A stretch of 64,000 nucleotides of DNA from Alphaproteobacteria bacterium (GTDB lineage Bacteria > Pseudomonadota > Alphaproteobacteria > Rhizobiales > GCA-2746425), in the NCBI GenBank assembly GCA_024743215.1, contig JANSWZ010000001.1, positions 1 through 64,000 of the forward strand, in the 5' to 3' direction. The notes beneath the pieces were generated by a model, which was not told the origin of the DNA, made no database searches, and saw nothing but the letters and a program-made list of their open reading frames with translations. Positions 9,939 through 19,877 of this stretch are shown here, in pieces. The position numbers were made by a program, and so were the translations under genes. Position 1 is the first letter of the stretch; each line of letters begins with the position of its first letter.

Positions 9939-11273
9939 ATGGCTTCAGCAGCTGAACAACTCGCGTCAAATATCAATTTTGGCGCATTTTCCAAGGCAAC
10001 TGAACTCAAGAAACGCATCTGGTTTACACTAGGTGCGTTGCTTGTTTATCGGCTTGGAACCTACATCCCATTGCCAGGTATTGATCCTGATGCCTTTGCA
10101 GCGGCCTTTGATCAGGCGCAGCAGGGTGTCATTGGTCTTTTCAACATGTTTTCCGGTGGTGCGGTTGAGCGGATGGCAATTTTCGCCCTCGGCATCATGC
10201 CTTACATTTCCGCTTCCATTATCATTCAGCTGATGACGACAGTTGTTCCCACGCTGGAGCAATTGAAGAAAGAGGGTGAGCAGGGCCGGAAGAAGATCAA
10301 CCAGTATACCCGCTACGGCACGGTTTTCCTGGCAGTGCTTCAATCCTATGGTATTGCAGCGGGGCTTGAGGGTGGTACCAATATTGTTACCGATCCAGGC
10401 TGGTTCTTTAAGCTATCGACGATCATTTCATTGACCGGTGGTACAATGTTCCTGATGTGGCTGGGTGAACAGATCACTGCGCGCGGCATTGGTAACGGCA
10501 TCTCCCTGATCATCTTTGCCGGAATTGTGGCCGGTCTGCCAGGCGCTATTGCTGGTACGCTGGAACTTGGCCGTCAGGGTGCGATTTCAACATTGCTCAT
10601 TCTGATCATTATCGTTTTGGCTATTGCCACAATCATGCTGATTGTCTTTGTAGAGCGGGCGCAGCGGCGTTTGCTGATTCAGTACCCCAAGCGGCAAATG
10701 GGCAATCGTATGTTCCAGGGTGATTCGTCTCACCTGCCACTGAAACTGAACACAGCGGGCGTCATCCCGGCGATTTTTGCCTCATCGCTTCTATTGCTTC
10801 CGACCACGGTTGCAGGGTTTGCAAGTGGCACGGGGCCTGAATGGCTGAATGCTGTAGCTGCCTGGCTTGGCCATGGTCAGCCACTCTACATGATTTTCTA
10901 TGCGTCCATGATTGTGTTCTTCTGCTTCTTCTACACTGCCATTGTGTTCAATCCGGCAGATACAGCGGATAATCTGAAGCGTCATGGTGGGTTTATACCG
11001 GGCATTCGTCCTGGTGAGCGTACGGCGACCTATATCGATTATGTTCTGACCCGTATTACTGTGGTCGGTGCCATCTTCATGGTTGTCGTGTGTCTTCTTC
11101 CTGAATTCTTGATTTCTGCAACCGGCGTGCCCTTCTACCTTGGTGGGACTTCCCTTTTGATCGTGGTCAGCGTAACCATGGATACGGTTTCTCAGGTGCA
11201 GGGCCATTTGCTCGCGCACCAATATGAGGGACTTGTCAAAAAGTCGAAGTTGCGCGGGGGAAAACGTAGATGA
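9939..11273 (+). CDS. secY: Protein translocase subunit SecY
   Basis: 444 residues with ten hydrophobic segments, the channel of the Sec translocon in the inner membrane. Visible hallmarks are [14 protein letters not shown] at about residues 36-49, the plug-region [21 protein letters not shown], the conserved loop [20 protein letters not shown] and a basic C-terminal [11 protein letters not shown]. The stop overlaps the adk start as ATGA, so the two are translationally coupled. Confidence 0.98.
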   Translation: MASAAEQLASNINFGAFSKATELKKRIWFTLGALLVYRLGTYIPLPGIDPDAFAAAFDQAQQGVIGLFNMFSGGAVERMAIFALGIMPYISASIIIQLMTTVVPTLEQLKKEGEQGRKKINQYTRYGTVFLAVLQSYGIAAGLEGGTNIVTDPGWFFKLSTIISLTGGTMFLMWLGEQITARGIGNGISLIIFAGIVAGLPGAIAGTLELGRQGAISTLLILIIIVLAIATIMLIVFVERAQRRLLIQYPKRQMGNRMFQGDSSHLPLKLNTAGVIPAIFASSLLLLPTTVAGFASGTGPEWLNAVAAWLGHGQPLYMIFYASMIVFFCFFYTAIVFNPADTADNLKRHGGFIPGIRPGERTATYIDYVLTRITVVGAIFMVVVCLLPEFLISATGVPFYLGGTSLLIVVSVTMDTVSQVQGHLLAHQYEGLVKKSKLRGGKRR

Positions 11274-11848
11274 GATTGATTTTGCTGGGGCCTCCTGGGG
11301 CAGGCAAGGGGACCCAGGCACAGTTTTTGGTGGAACAACACGGTATAGCCCAGTTGTCCACCGGAGATATGCTGAGAGCTGCCGTTGCAGCAAAGACCCC
11401 CATTGGCCTTCAGGCCAAGGAAATTATGGACCGTGGCGATCTGGTATCCGATGAAGTTGTCGTCGGCATCGTATCTGACAGGGTTGATGAAGCGGATTGT
11501 GCAAAGGGCTTCATCCTTGATGGATTTCCGCGCACTGTTGCTCAGGCTGAAGCATTGGATGTAATGCTTCAGCAAAAGGGTTTGAGATTGGATACGGTGA
11601 TTGAACTTGCCGTTGACGAAGGAATTCTTCTGGACCGTATAGTTAAGCGGGCTGAAGAAACCGAAGGTGGTCCGCGTGCGGATGACAATGCTGAGGCACT
11701 TACCAAGCGTTTGTCAGTGTATCGTGAGCAGACACAGCCATTGATTGATTATTATAGCGGAACAGGATTGCTTAGTTCCGTCGATGGTATGCAATCCATG
11801 GACGAAGTAAGGGCGTCAATCGAGACGGTCTTAAAAGAGATAGCGTAA
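11270..11848 (+). CDS. adk: Adenylate kinase, short-lid form
   Basis: 192 residues. It catalyses ATP + AMP = 2 ADP. The P-loop [10 protein letters not shown] lies at residues 7-16, the AMP-binding STGDMLRAA at about 31-39, and [10 protein letters not shown] at about 81-90. The LID region is short (between IVKRAEET and GGPRADD), so this is the short form without a zinc-binding LID domain, common in alphaproteobacteria. It follows secY with an ATGA overlap, and its gene ends the secY unit before a 187-base gap. Confidence 0.97.
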   Translation: MRLILLGPPGAGKGTQAQFLVEQHGIAQLSTGDMLRAAVAAKTPIGLQAKEIMDRGDLVSDEVVVGIVSDRVDEADCAKGFILDGFPRTVAQAEALDVMLQQKGLRLDTVIELAVDEGILLDRIVKRAEETEGGPRADDNAEALTKRLSVYREQTQPLIDYYSGTGLLSSVDGMQSMDEVRASIETVLKEIA

Positions 11849-11873
11849 CGGGTCATCTATTAGGAATTGGCGG

Positions 11874-11901
11874 TTGACGACTCGGTCCCAACTCCTATAG
11901 A
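11874..11901 (+). promoter_or_regulatory. Possible sigma-70-type promoter before rpsM
   Basis: TTGACG (11874-11879) and TATAGA (11896-11901) are separated by 16 bases in the 187-base gap between adk and rpsM. This would allow independent transcription of the alpha operon (rpsM, rpsK, rpoA, rplQ). The match is good at -35 and moderate at -10. No start site data exist in the sequence. Confidence 0.4.
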
Positions 11902-12035
11902 TAACCGCAAATACATTGAATGACTGACCGCATTGGGGCCGGAAAAGCCGGGGCCGAGGTGGTCATGTTCGTTCTAATGGAAGCAGATTTACTTCATCAG
12001 CAACAGTTCTGATGATCCATTAAGGAGAGACGGTT

Positions 12036-12404
12036 TTGGCACGTATTGCTGGCGTCAACATTCCGACCAACAAACGCGTGGTCATAGCCCTGCAGTATAT
12101 TCACGGCATTGGTGCCGCGAAAGCTCAGGAAATTGTGACCAAGGTCAACATTCCGGTGGAACGCCGGGTGAACGAACTGTCCGATTCGGAAGTTCTGCAG
12201 ATTCGCGAATCCATCGACCAGGACTACATGGTTGAGGGCGATCTGCGCCGTGAGCGGGCGATGAATATCAAACGACTGATGGATCTGGGCTGCTATCGCG
12301 GTCTGCGTCATCGTCGTGGATTGCCGACACGTGGTCAGCGGACCCATACCAATGCCCGCACCCGTAAGGGTCCGGCCAAGGCAATTGCCGGCAAAAAGAA
12401 ATAA
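12036..12404 (+). CDS. rpsM: 30S ribosomal protein S13
   Basis: 122 residues, standard. S13 forms the head bridge to the 50S subunit. It begins [20 protein letters not shown] and ends with the conserved [20 protein letters not shown] block and a basic [11 protein letters not shown] tail. The start is a TTG at 12036 with TAAGGAGAG located 9-15 bases upstream; no in-frame ATG is near, so the weak start codon is real. Confidence 0.97.
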   Translation: MARIAGVNIPTNKRVVIALQYIHGIGAAKAQEIVTKVNIPVERRVNELSDSEVLQIRESIDQDYMVEGDLRRERAMNIKRLMDLGCYRGLRHRRGLPTRGQRTHTNARTRKGPAKAIAGKKK

Positions 12405-12480
12405 TCAATTACTGACATTCTTCGGATTGTTCGGTGGAGCCGCTGGTTTACGGCGGTGCTGAGATCGAAAGGACTACCAA

Positions 12481-12867
12481 ATGGCAAAAGAAGCACGCGT
12501 GCGTCGCCGCGAGAAAAAGAATATTATCTCCGGCGTGGCCCACATCAATTCCACGTTCAACAACACGATGATTACCATTACCGATGCGCAGGGCAACACG
12601 ATTTCGTGGTCTTCTGCCGGTACGATGGGTTTCAAGGGGTCTCGTAAGTCAACCCCTTATGCCGCGCAGGTTGCCAGTGAAGATGCTGCCAAGAAGGCGC
12701 AGGAACACGGCATGAAGACCCTTGAGGTTCAAGTGCGCGGACCTGGCTCCGGCCGTGAATCAGCTTTGCGTGCTCTGCAGGCCGCTGGTTTTACTGTAAC
12801 CACAATTCGGGATGTGACTTCTATCCCGCATAATGGTTGCCGTCCTCCTAAACGACGTCGCGTTTAG
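12481..12867 (+). CDS. rpsK: 30S ribosomal protein S11
   Basis: 128 residues. S11 lies on the platform near the Shine-Dalgarno helix. Signature segments are [40 protein letters not shown] and [19 protein letters not shown] at the end. Start ATG follows GAAAGGAC. It is followed by an unusually long 189-base leader before rpoA. Confidence 0.98.
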   Translation: MAKEARVRRREKKNIISGVAHINSTFNNTMITITDAQGNTISWSSAGTMGFKGSRKSTPYAAQVASEDAAKKAQEHGMKTLEVQVRGPGSGRESALRALQAAGFTVTTIRDVTSIPHNGCRPPKRRRV

Positions 12868-13056
12868 AGTTTACCGCATTGTGGCTGTTGGGCGAGTCCC
12901 TGCAGCCATCTGGTGTTGTCTGGCCGGTTGTTCTGTTCCCACATTTGGAACTGATGCCGTAGTCCAGAAGCGAATTTGCCGAAACCAACCTGTGACGACA
13001 GGATGCTATTTCGGTGCTGAAAAAGGCCTTTGAACTGGCCGAGAAAGGATTGTGAT

Positions 13057-14073
13057 ATGATCCAGAAAAATTGGCAGGAACTTATTAAGCCGACCAAGCT
13101 TGAAGTGAAGCCCGGTGACGAGCCGCTCCGTGTAGCGACCATCGTAGCTGAGCCGCTTGAGCGTGGCTTTGGCATGACACTCGGCAACGCCCTGCGCCGC
13201 ATTCTTCTTTCATCCCTTCAGGGTGCTGCTGTTACGGCTGTCCAAATTGATGGCGTGCTGCATGAGTTTTCATCAATTCCAGGTGTGCGCGAAGACGTGA
13301 CGGATATTGTCCTCAACGTCAAAGCCATTGCCGTGAAGATGGAAGGCGATGGTCCCAAGCGGATGACTGTTCGCAAGCAGGGGCCTGGTGCCGTAACTGC
13401 TGCGGATATTCAGACCGTTGGCGATGTCGAAATTCTGAACCCGGAACTGGTTCTGTGCACTTTGGATGAAGACGCTGAGATCCGCATCGAGTTCACTGTG
13501 AACACCGGTAAAGGCTATGTATCTGCTGAGCGTAACCGCCCTGAAGATGCACCAATTGGTCTTATCCCGGTTGACAGTCTTTATTCTCCTGTTCGCAAAG
13601 TCTCCTACAGGGTCGAGAACACCCGTGAGGGACAGGTTCTGGATTATGACAAGCTGTTGATGACTGTTGAGACTGATGGTTCAATTTCGCCTGAAGATTC
13701 CGTCGCATTTGCGGCTCGTATCCTTCAGGATCAGCTGTCTATCTTTGTGAATTTCGAAGAGCCTCAGAAAGAGGTTGTAGAAGATCAGGCACCGGAACTG
13801 GCTTTCAATCCTGCCTTGTTGAAAAAAGTCGACGAGTTGGAACTGTCTGTCCGTTCCGCAAACTGCCTGAAGAACGACAATATTGTTTATATTGGCGACC
13901 TGATTCAAAAGACCGAGAGCGAAATGCTGCGGACCCCGAATTTTGGTCGTAAGTCGCTGAACGAGATCAAAGAAGTTCTTGCTGGCATGGGCCTCCATCT
14001 TGGTATGGAAGTCGAAAACTGGCCACCTGAGAACATTGATGATCTGGCTAAGCGCTTCGAAGATCAATACTAA
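13057..14073 (+). CDS. rpoA: RNA polymerase subunit alpha
   Basis: 338 residues from the ATG at 13057 ([17 protein letters not shown]), preceded by GAGAAAGGA; the upstream in-frame TTG at 13030 has no support. The N-terminal assembly domain contains [23 protein letters not shown] (positions about 37-59), the C-terminal domain contains [16 protein letters not shown] and [15 protein letters not shown], with which it contacts UP elements and activators. The length matches alphaproteobacterial RpoA. Confidence 0.98.
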   Translation: MIQKNWQELIKPTKLEVKPGDEPLRVATIVAEPLERGFGMTLGNALRRILLSSLQGAAVTAVQIDGVLHEFSSIPGVREDVTDIVLNVKAIAVKMEGDGPKRMTVRKQGPGAVTAADIQTVGDVEILNPELVLCTLDEDAEIRIEFTVNTGKGYVSAERNRPEDAPIGLIPVDSLYSPVRKVSYRVENTREGQVLDYDKLLMTVETDGSISPEDSVAFAARILQDQLSIFVNFEEPQKEVVEDQAPELAFNPALLKKVDELELSVRSANCLKNDNIVYIGDLIQKTESEMLRTPNFGRKSLNEIKEVLAGMGLHLGMEVENWPPENIDDLAKRFEDQY

Positions 14074-14180
14074 GAATCAGATGCGGTGAAAGCCGCTTAA
14101 TTTAAGAAGTCCCCGGAAACCAAGTGAGTATCCACAACGGATCCTCATCAAGTCCGGGGCATTAGAAAGAGGAGAGGGCC

Positions 14181-14612
14181 ATGCGCCACCGCAAATCAGG
14201 TCGCAAGCTCAATCGTACATCCAGCCACCGTAAGGCAATGTTCGCAAATATGTCCGCATCGCTCATTACTCATGAGCAGATCGTTACAACTCTGCCAAAG
14301 GCGAAAGAGCTTCGCCCTGTGGTTGAGAAACTGATCACGCTTGCAAAGCGCGGTGATCTGCATGCCCGTCGTCAGGCGATTGCGCAGATCCGTGATTTGG
14401 GCGCTGTTGGCAAATTGTTCGATACATTGGCTGATCGCTATAAAGACCGTCAGGGCGGCTACACCCGCGTTTTGAAGGCTGGTTTCCGCTTTGGTGACAA
14501 CGCACCAGTTGGTGTTATCGAGCTTGTTGACCGCGATGTTGATGCCAAAGGCGCTGAAGATCGTGCGCGCGCTGAGAGCGAAGAAGTTGCGTCTGAGACA
14601 GTAGCAGCCTGA
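14181..14612 (+). CDS. rplQ: 50S ribosomal protein L17
   Basis: 143 residues. L17 lies close to the tunnel exit. It begins [20 protein letters not shown] and includes [20 protein letters not shown]. The C-terminus has the acidic/Ala-rich tail [18 protein letters not shown], longer than the E. coli protein end. AGAGGAGAGGG precedes the start. It is the last gene of the alpha operon. Confidence 0.98.
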   Translation: MRHRKSGRKLNRTSSHRKAMFANMSASLITHEQIVTTLPKAKELRPVVEKLITLAKRGDLHARRQAIAQIRDLGAVGKLFDTLADRYKDRQGGYTRVLKAGFRFGDNAPVGVIELVDRDVDAKGAEDRARAESEEVASETVAA

Positions 14613-14632
14613 TAAGGCCGGGTCTTGGTTGG

Positions 14633-14665
14633 CCGGGGTCTGCCCCGGCACACTGCTCTTTTTAC
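14633..14665 (+). terminator. Hairpin terminator after rplQ
   Basis: GCCGGGG (14633-14639), loop TCTG, and CCCCGGC (14644-14650), followed after ACACTGC by a short T-run (CTCTTTTT). The GC-rich 7-bp stem lies 20 bases after the rplQ stop. It is a moderately good intrinsic terminator for the ribosomal cluster. Confidence 0.6.
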
Positions 14666-14768
14666 CAAATACAGGCTTGGCGCGACTAAGTGCGCGACTG
14701 CCGCAATAAAAAACCGAAGCCGCTAAACGCAGGTTCGGAAGCCGCATTTGATTTCGGCAAAACTGTGT

Positions 14769-14796
14769 AAAGGCGGCCTTTGTGCCGCCTTTTTCT
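14769..14796 (+). terminator. Intrinsic terminator upstream of the Do-type protease
   Basis: AAAGGCGGC (14769-14777) pairs with GCCGCCTTT (14784-14792) around a six-base loop (CTTTGT) and is followed by TTCTTT. It would back up the first hairpin in ending transcription of the ribosomal cluster. The 14613-14866 gap holds these two hairpins and no gene. Confidence 0.75.
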
Positions 14797-14866
14797 TTGC
14801 CTTGTCTGGCAGTAAAGGACAGACTCACTTCGTCAGGTTTCTTTGACCTCAGTTTGGGAAAACATC

Positions 14867-16306
14867 ATGTCGCTTCTCCACCGCCTCATCAGCAGTATTT
14901 CAGCTTTTGCGGTTCTGGCCGTTATCCATTTGTCTGTATCACCGCTCACGCCGGCCTTTGCGCAGTCTGTACCACAGAATCGGGAACAGATGCGGCTCAG
15001 CTTCTCCCCGATTGTCAAACGTGCAGCGCCCGCTGTGGTCAATGTTTATGCAACCCGAATGATCAGCCAGCGGCCGCGATCGCCGTTTGGTAATGATCCG
15101 TTTTTTCGTCGTTTCTTTGGCGAGCCAGCTCCTGGCTCACGGGCGCCAAGACAGCGGGAGACAAGTTCGCTTGGTTCTGGCGTGATCGTTGATCCGAGTG
15201 GCATTGTTGTTACCAATAATCATGTGATCAAGGATGCGAGCACGATCAAGGTTGTGTTGGCTGACAAGCGGGAATTTGAAGCTGAGATCATGTTGAAGGA
15301 CGAACGGACTGATCTGGCTATCTTGCGGATTGATCTGGACGGACGCCGCGAGATTTTTCCATATCTGGAATTTGCCGATAGTGATGCCGTTGAAGTAGGT
15401 GATCTTGTGTTGGCTATCGGGAATCCGTTTGGTGTGGGGCAGACCGTGACCAGCGGTATTGTGTCAGCATTGGCGCGGACACGCGTCGGTGTCACAGATT
15501 ATCAATTCTTCATCCAGACTGACGCAGCCATCAACCCCGGAAATTCTGGTGGTGCATTGGTGGATGTTGAGGGCGATTTGGTTGGCATCAACACTGCCAT
15601 TTTCTCGCGTTCTGGCGGATCAAACGGGATTGGCTTTGCGATCCCATCAAACATGGTGAATGTCGTCGTAGCCGCATCAGACATGGGCGATATCGTAAAG
15701 CGACCCTGGCTCGGCGCGACATTTCAACCGGTATCGTCGGACATAGCGGATAGTCTGGGGCTGGATTTGCCAAGAGGGGCACTGGTGACCGGGATCTTCG
15801 ATGATGGACCGTTTGACAAGGCGGGTATTCGTGTCGGTGATTTGCTGGTTCGCATGGAAGGCAATCGGTTGTCAGATCCCGATGAGCTGGGATACCGCCT
15901 TGCCACACGGCGTCTTGGTGATGAGGTGTCGTTTGTGGTTCGTCGTGGTAACAAACGTATTCGATTCAATTTGATCATGGAGGCACCACCTGAAACTGTG
16001 CCGCGTGATGAACAATTGTTGAAGGGACGCACGCCGCTTACTGGCGCGACAATTGCCAATTTGTCGCCGGCGCTCGCGCAGGAAATCGGTTCGTTCAAAA
16101 ACTCCGGCGTTATTGTATTGTCCGTAGAACCGGGTTCGCCCGCTGCGCGCTACAGGTTTCGGTCTGGTGATTTGATCCTTGAATTAAATGGTCGTGAAGT
16201 GAAAAGTGCTGACCAGCTTGCCAGGCGCGCGCGCCGTGCCGGTTCTGTCTGGCGTTTCAAGCTTGATCGTGACGGCAGAGTCATTCGCTTCTCTGTTGGC
16301 GGATAG
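14867..16306 (+). CDS. Periplasmic Do/DegP-family serine protease
   Basis: 479 residues from ATG 14867 (an in-frame TTG at 14843 would add 8 residues before the signal peptide). A signal peptide ends near AFA-Q (about residue 32). The trypsin-like domain has the full triad: His119 in VVTNNHVI, Asp149 in ERTDLAIL and Ser227 in NPGNSGGAL. Two PDZ domains follow: the first around residues 285-370, the second (EPGSPAARYRFRSGDLILEL) at the C-terminus. This is the DegP/DegQ architecture used for degrading or refolding damaged envelope proteins. Linker residues RSPFGNDPFFRRFFGE form the LA-loop region. Whether it equals DegP or DegQ cannot be decided. rarA starts 3 bases after its stop. Confidence 0.93.
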   Translation: MSLLHRLISSISAFAVLAVIHLSVSPLTPAFAQSVPQNREQMRLSFSPIVKRAAPAVVNVYATRMISQRPRSPFGNDPFFRRFFGEPAPGSRAPRQRETSSLGSGVIVDPSGIVVTNNHVIKDASTIKVVLADKREFEAEIMLKDERTDLAILRIDLDGRREIFPYLEFADSDAVEVGDLVLAIGNPFGVGQTVTSGIVSALARTRVGVTDYQFFIQTDAAINPGNSGGALVDVEGDLVGINTAIFSRSGGSNGIGFAIPSNMVNVVVAASDMGDIVKRPWLGATFQPVSSDIADSLGLDLPRGALVTGIFDDGPFDKAGIRVGDLLVRMEGNRLSDPDELGYRLATRRLGDEVSFVVRRGNKRIRFNLIMEAPPETVPRDEQLLKGRTPLTGATIANLSPALAQEIGSFKNSGVIVLSVEPGSPAARYRFRSGDLILELNGREVKSADQLARRARRAGSVWRFKLDRDGRVIRFSVGG

Positions 16307-16309
16307 TCC

Positions 16310-17635
16310 GTGTCGTCTTTGTTTGATGCGGCCGGAATGGGAGAGGATGCTCCACGGCCTCTTGCCGACCGGCTGAGACCAGCCACTCTTGGCGAGGTTG
16401 TTGGCCAGGATCACATTGTCGGTTCTGAGGGTACGCTGACACGGATGCTGCGGAGCGGGCGTGTCGGTTCTTTGGTGTTCTGGGGCCCTCCCGGAACTGG
16501 GAAGACAACAGTTGCACGCTTGCTGGCAGATGAAACCGATCTGCATTTTGTGCAGTTGTCGGCGATTTTTTCCGGTGTTGCCGATCTGAAAAAGATTTTT
16601 GAAACAGCAAGGCACAGACGTAGTACCGGTCAAGGCACGCTGCTGTTTGTTGATGAGATCCATCGCTTCAACCGGGCGCAGCAGGATGCGTTCTTGCCGG
16701 TCATGGAAGATGGTACGGTTACGCTGATTGGGGCGACCACTGAAAATCCGTCTTTTGAATTGAATTCGGCTGTTTTGTCACGCGCACAGGTGCTTGTTTT
16801 CAAAGCATTGGACGATGCCGCCATTGGCGCGATGTTGACTCGTGCTGAAGGGTTCCTTGATCAGACATTACCTTTGGATGAGGAGGCCAGATCGTCGCTT
16901 ATACGGATGGCTGATGGTGATGGGCGTGCCGCGCTTAGCCTTGCCGAAGAGGTCTGGCGTGCAGCAGGAGCCGATGAGATATTTGATGCAGCAATGCTGC
17001 AGACGGTGCTTCAGCGCCGCGCGCCGATTTATGACAAGAGCGAAGACGGGCATTACAACCTGATCTCGGCGCTGCATAAATCTGTGCGCGGGTCTGACCC
17101 GCAGGCCGCGCTCTATTATTTGTGCCGTATGCTGGACGCCGGCGAGGCTCCGCTCTTTTTGGCGCGGCGGCTTGTTCGTATGGCATCGGAAGATATAGGG
17201 CTTGCCGATCCTCAGGCTTTGACGCAATGCATTGCAGCGCGAGATTCGTTTGAATTTCTCGGTAGTCCTGAAGGTGAACTGGCTTTGGCTCAGGCTGTGA
17301 TCTATCTTGCAACAGCACCCAAGTCGAATGCGGTCTATACGGCCTATAAACTGGCCTTGAAGACGGCGAAGGCCAATGGCTCGCTCATGCCGCCAAAGCA
17401 AATTCTGAACGCTCCCACCAAGCTGATGAAAGAAGAAGGCTATGGTGGCGGATATCTGTATGATCATGATCAACCCGATGCCTTTTCCGGGCAGGCTTAC
17501 CTTCCTGATGCGTTGCAGGGTGAACAATTTTATCAACCGGTACCGCGCGGTTTTGAAAGAGACCTTCAAAAACGGCTGGACTACTGGAACAAACTGCGGC
17601 AGGACCGCACACAACAGGAAGACGACGAGGACTGA
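16310..17635 (+). CDS. rarA: Replication-associated recombination protein A (RarA/MgsA), AAA+ ATPase
   Basis: 441 residues. RarA acts at stalled replication forks and is related to clamp-loader subunits. Near the N-terminus is the typical [20 protein letters not shown]; Walker [10 protein letters not shown] at residues 59-67, Walker [11 protein letters not shown] around 111-120, and sensor 1 [11 protein letters not shown]. The C-terminal part has the tetramerisation region with [13 protein letters not shown] and [10 protein letters not shown]. The start is GTG at 16310. It abuts the next gene with no gap (TGA then ATG). Confidence 0.95.
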   Translation: MSSLFDAAGMGEDAPRPLADRLRPATLGEVVGQDHIVGSEGTLTRMLRSGRVGSLVFWGPPGTGKTTVARLLADETDLHFVQLSAIFSGVADLKKIFETARHRRSTGQGTLLFVDEIHRFNRAQQDAFLPVMEDGTVTLIGATTENPSFELNSAVLSRAQVLVFKALDDAAIGAMLTRAEGFLDQTLPLDEEARSSLIRMADGDGRAALSLAEEVWRAAGADEIFDAAMLQTVLQRRAPIYDKSEDGHYNLISALHKSVRGSDPQAALYYLCRMLDAGEAPLFLARRLVRMASEDIGLADPQALTQCIAARDSFEFLGSPEGELALAQAVIYLATAPKSNAVYTAYKLALKTAKANGSLMPPKQILNAPTKLMKEEGYGGGYLYDHDQPDAFSGQAYLPDALQGEQFYQPVPRGFERDLQKRLDYWNKLRQDRTQQEDDED

Positions 17636-18499
17636 ATGAACCGGTTTGACAGGTTTTTGGCAATTGACTGGTCTGGCGCTATGGGTGAGCGCCAGCGTGG
17701 GATTCAGATTGCCTATCTGGATAACCAATCTGATACAGGGCCTGTCCTGATGCGGCTGCCAGACGCCAAGAATTGGGGCCGGGTGGTTATCAAGAACCTC
17801 TTGAGCAAATTGGCACGTGCTGATCAGCGCACTCTGGTTGGAATGGATTTCTGTTTTTCTGTTCCCTGGCCGGATGAAGGGCCTTTGCCGGAAAACCGCC
17901 AACAGGTAGGATCTGTAGAAGAGTTGTGGGCGCAGGTTGAATCGATCTGCTCGGGTGAGGCGCACTATTATGCAGGTCCCGCGATCCGCAATCTGAACTC
18001 CGACTTTGCTCCTTACATTTTGTGCGATCGGTATCGGGGCCCGGAGTTCCGGTTCGATCGTTTTCGCGAGACGGAGCGTCAGTTGTCACCCAAACCGGCA
18101 AGTATCTATCATTGCATGGGTGCCAAGCAGGTCGGGCCTGGATCATTTGCTGGCATGCGCATGTTTCACACTTTGCGCACTGTGAATGACCCCCGCATTG
18201 CAATCTGGCCATTTGATCCGATTGACAACGCAAATGTGGTTCTGTGTGAGATTTATCCAAGTCTGTTCTATCAAATGGCTGGGTTGAAGCGCGCGTATGA
18301 TCATGCAACTATTGCGAACACACTTGCCTATTTTCATTCTGGTAGCCCACCACAGATGAGCATCCAGGACGAGGCTGATGCGGTTATTTCGGCTGCCGCG
18401 CTGCGGGTCTTATCGTATGATCCAAATTTGTTTTCTTACCCGCCCAAGCTGCCAATAGCGCACAAGGAAGGCTGGATTTTCGGCGTTATGCCGTCATGA
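17636..18499 (+). CDS. DUF429-like conserved protein, function unknown
   Basis: 287 residues without signal peptide or membrane segment. The opening FLAIDWSGA (about residues 7-15), the GMDFCFSVP segment (about 68-76), CEIYPSLFY (about 206-214) and DEADAVISAAAL (about 242-253) look like the spaced acidic residues of an RNase H-like fold, as in DUF429 proteins. I base the family suggestion on this pattern alone. Its start directly follows the rarA stop and its stop overlaps crcB (ATGA), so it is cotranscribed with both. No substrate can be named. Confidence 0.7.
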   Translation: MNRFDRFLAIDWSGAMGERQRGIQIAYLDNQSDTGPVLMRLPDAKNWGRVVIKNLLSKLARADQRTLVGMDFCFSVPWPDEGPLPENRQQVGSVEELWAQVESICSGEAHYYAGPAIRNLNSDFAPYILCDRYRGPEFRFDRFRETERQLSPKPASIYHCMGAKQVGPGSFAGMRMFHTLRTVNDPRIAIWPFDPIDNANVVLCEIYPSLFYQMAGLKRAYDHATIANTLAYFHSGSPPQMSIQDEADAVISAAALRVLSYDPNLFSYPPKLPIAHKEGWIFGVMPS

Positions 18500-18870
18500 C
18501 CGGTTTTCTTGCCGTCGCGCTGGGAGGCGCATTGGGGGCGTCCTTGCGCTACGGGGCCGGTTTACTGATTGTCCGAATGGTTGGTGGCATTTATCCGTGG
18601 CCGACCTTGTTTGTGAATGTTGTTGGATCATTTCTTATGGGAGCTATGGCGAGTTTTCTGTTGCTTAAGGGCAGCTCTGATGAAATGCGCCTGTTCCTGC
18701 TGACGGGTCTACTGGGCGGTTTCACAACCTATTCGGCATTTTCACTTGAAACGCTTCATCTTTGGGAACGTGGGGAGGGTGGTATTGCTGCCCTTTATAT
18801 GATCGGCAAGCTGCTTGTGTGTTTCGTAGCGGTGCTTGCGGGCGCCAGGCTGATAAGGGCTTTTGCATGA
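18496..18870 (+). CDS. crcB: Fluoride channel CrcB/Fluc
   Basis: 124 residues with four hydrophobic helices. Fluc proteins form dual-topology dimers that export fluoride ions. Family marks are GALGASLRYGAG near the N-terminus, NVVGSFLMG (about residues 36-44) with the pore asparagine, and GLLGGFTTYSAFSLE (about 71-85) with the conserved central-sodium GGxTTxSTF-like loop. Overlaps both neighbours by four bases. No fluoride riboswitch is expected or seen, since it is inside an operon. Confidence 0.95.
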   Translation: MTGFLAVALGGALGASLRYGAGLLIVRMVGGIYPWPTLFVNVVGSFLMGAMASFLLLKGSSDEMRLFLLTGLLGGFTTYSAFSLETLHLWERGEGGIAALYMIGKLLVCFVAVLAGARLIRAFA

Positions 18871-19874
18871 ACGCTGTTCAGATGAAAAAAGTGGATGCTG
18901 ACGAGGCTGATATGCGTCTCGACCGGTGGTTCAAAGCGCATTTTCCAGGCGTTGGTTTTGGCCAGTTGCAAAAATTGTTGCGTTCGGGCCAGATTCGCGT
19001 TGAAGGTGGAAGGGTCAAGAGCTCTACCCGCTTGTTGGTCGGGCAGATGGTGCGCGTTCCGCCGCTGACAGGGGCTGCTGCTCCCGATCAGGCGTTGGGT
19101 CAATCCAAAGCTGCCTGGCGGGAGGATGATGCCACATTTCTGCGCTCTCTCATTCTGCACGATGACAAGCATGTCATGGTGCTGAACAAGCCATTTGGCC
19201 TTGCGGTGCAGGGCGGTTCCGGCATCAATCGCCACGTTGATGGGATGCTGGAAGCGTTTCGGGATAAAAAGGGACAAAAGCCGCGCCTGGTGCATCGCCT
19301 CGACCGTGACACGACGGGTGTTCTGCTGATTGCAAAGACACGTGCCGCCGCCAAGGCTATGGCAGAGTCCTTCCGTCATCGCGATACCGAGAAAACCTAT
19401 TGGGCCATCGTTAAAGGCGTCCCTCGGCCCAATGAGGCTCGGATTTCCACACATTTGCTGAAAGAGGCGACTGAAGATGGCGACCGGATGCGCATTGCAC
19501 GTCACGGTGAACCTGATGCTGATCACGCCGTAACCAATTATCGCGTGGTTGAGAAGGCGGGTGATCGGCTGTCATGGCTAGAACTGAAGCCGGTGACAGG
19601 CCGGACGCATCAGTTGCGCATTCACACGCAATACATTGGAACGCCTATTATTGGTGATCCGAAATATTTTGATATTGAGAATTGGGAGCTTCCGAACGGA
19701 ATTCAGAAGCGGCTTCATTTGCACGCTCAGCGTCTCATCATTCCGCATCCCGCGCCGCATCTGGGTATTCCAGTCCTCGACATCACAGCGCCGTTGTCTC
19801 CACACATCAAACAAACCTTCAATCTGCTTGGATTTGATGAACAAAACGGAATGCTGGAAGAGGATGAATTCTAA
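18867..19874 (+). CDS. RluA/RluC-family 23S rRNA pseudouridine synthase
   Basis: 335 residues from ATG 18867, which overlaps the crcB stop (ATGA). The N-terminus is an S4 RNA-binding domain (residues about 12-75: RLDRWFKAHFPGVGFGQLQK), followed by the catalytic domain with HRLDRDTTGVLL, where Asp146 is the catalytic residue, and GRTHQLRIHTQYIGTPIIGD. It isomerises uridine in 23S rRNA. The S4 domain plus catalytic domain fits RluC (positions 955/2504/2580 in E. coli), but target sites are not deducible. Confidence 0.9.
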   Translation: MNAVQMKKVDADEADMRLDRWFKAHFPGVGFGQLQKLLRSGQIRVEGGRVKSSTRLLVGQMVRVPPLTGAAAPDQALGQSKAAWREDDATFLRSLILHDDKHVMVLNKPFGLAVQGGSGINRHVDGMLEAFRDKKGQKPRLVHRLDRDTTGVLLIAKTRAAAKAMAESFRHRDTEKTYWAIVKGVPRPNEARISTHLLKEATEDGDRMRIARHGEPDADHAVTNYRVVEKAGDRLSWLELKPVTGRTHQLRIHTQYIGTPIIGDPKYFDIENWELPNGIQKRLHLHAQRLIIPHPAPHLGIPVLDITAPLSPHIKQTFNLLGFDEQNGMLEEDEF

Positions 19875-19877
19875 CAC

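Noticed and set aside
16868-17965. A 365-codon open frame on the minus strand opposite rarA
   Set aside because: Antisense to an intact AAA+ ATPase and to the start of the next gene; no recognisable protein.
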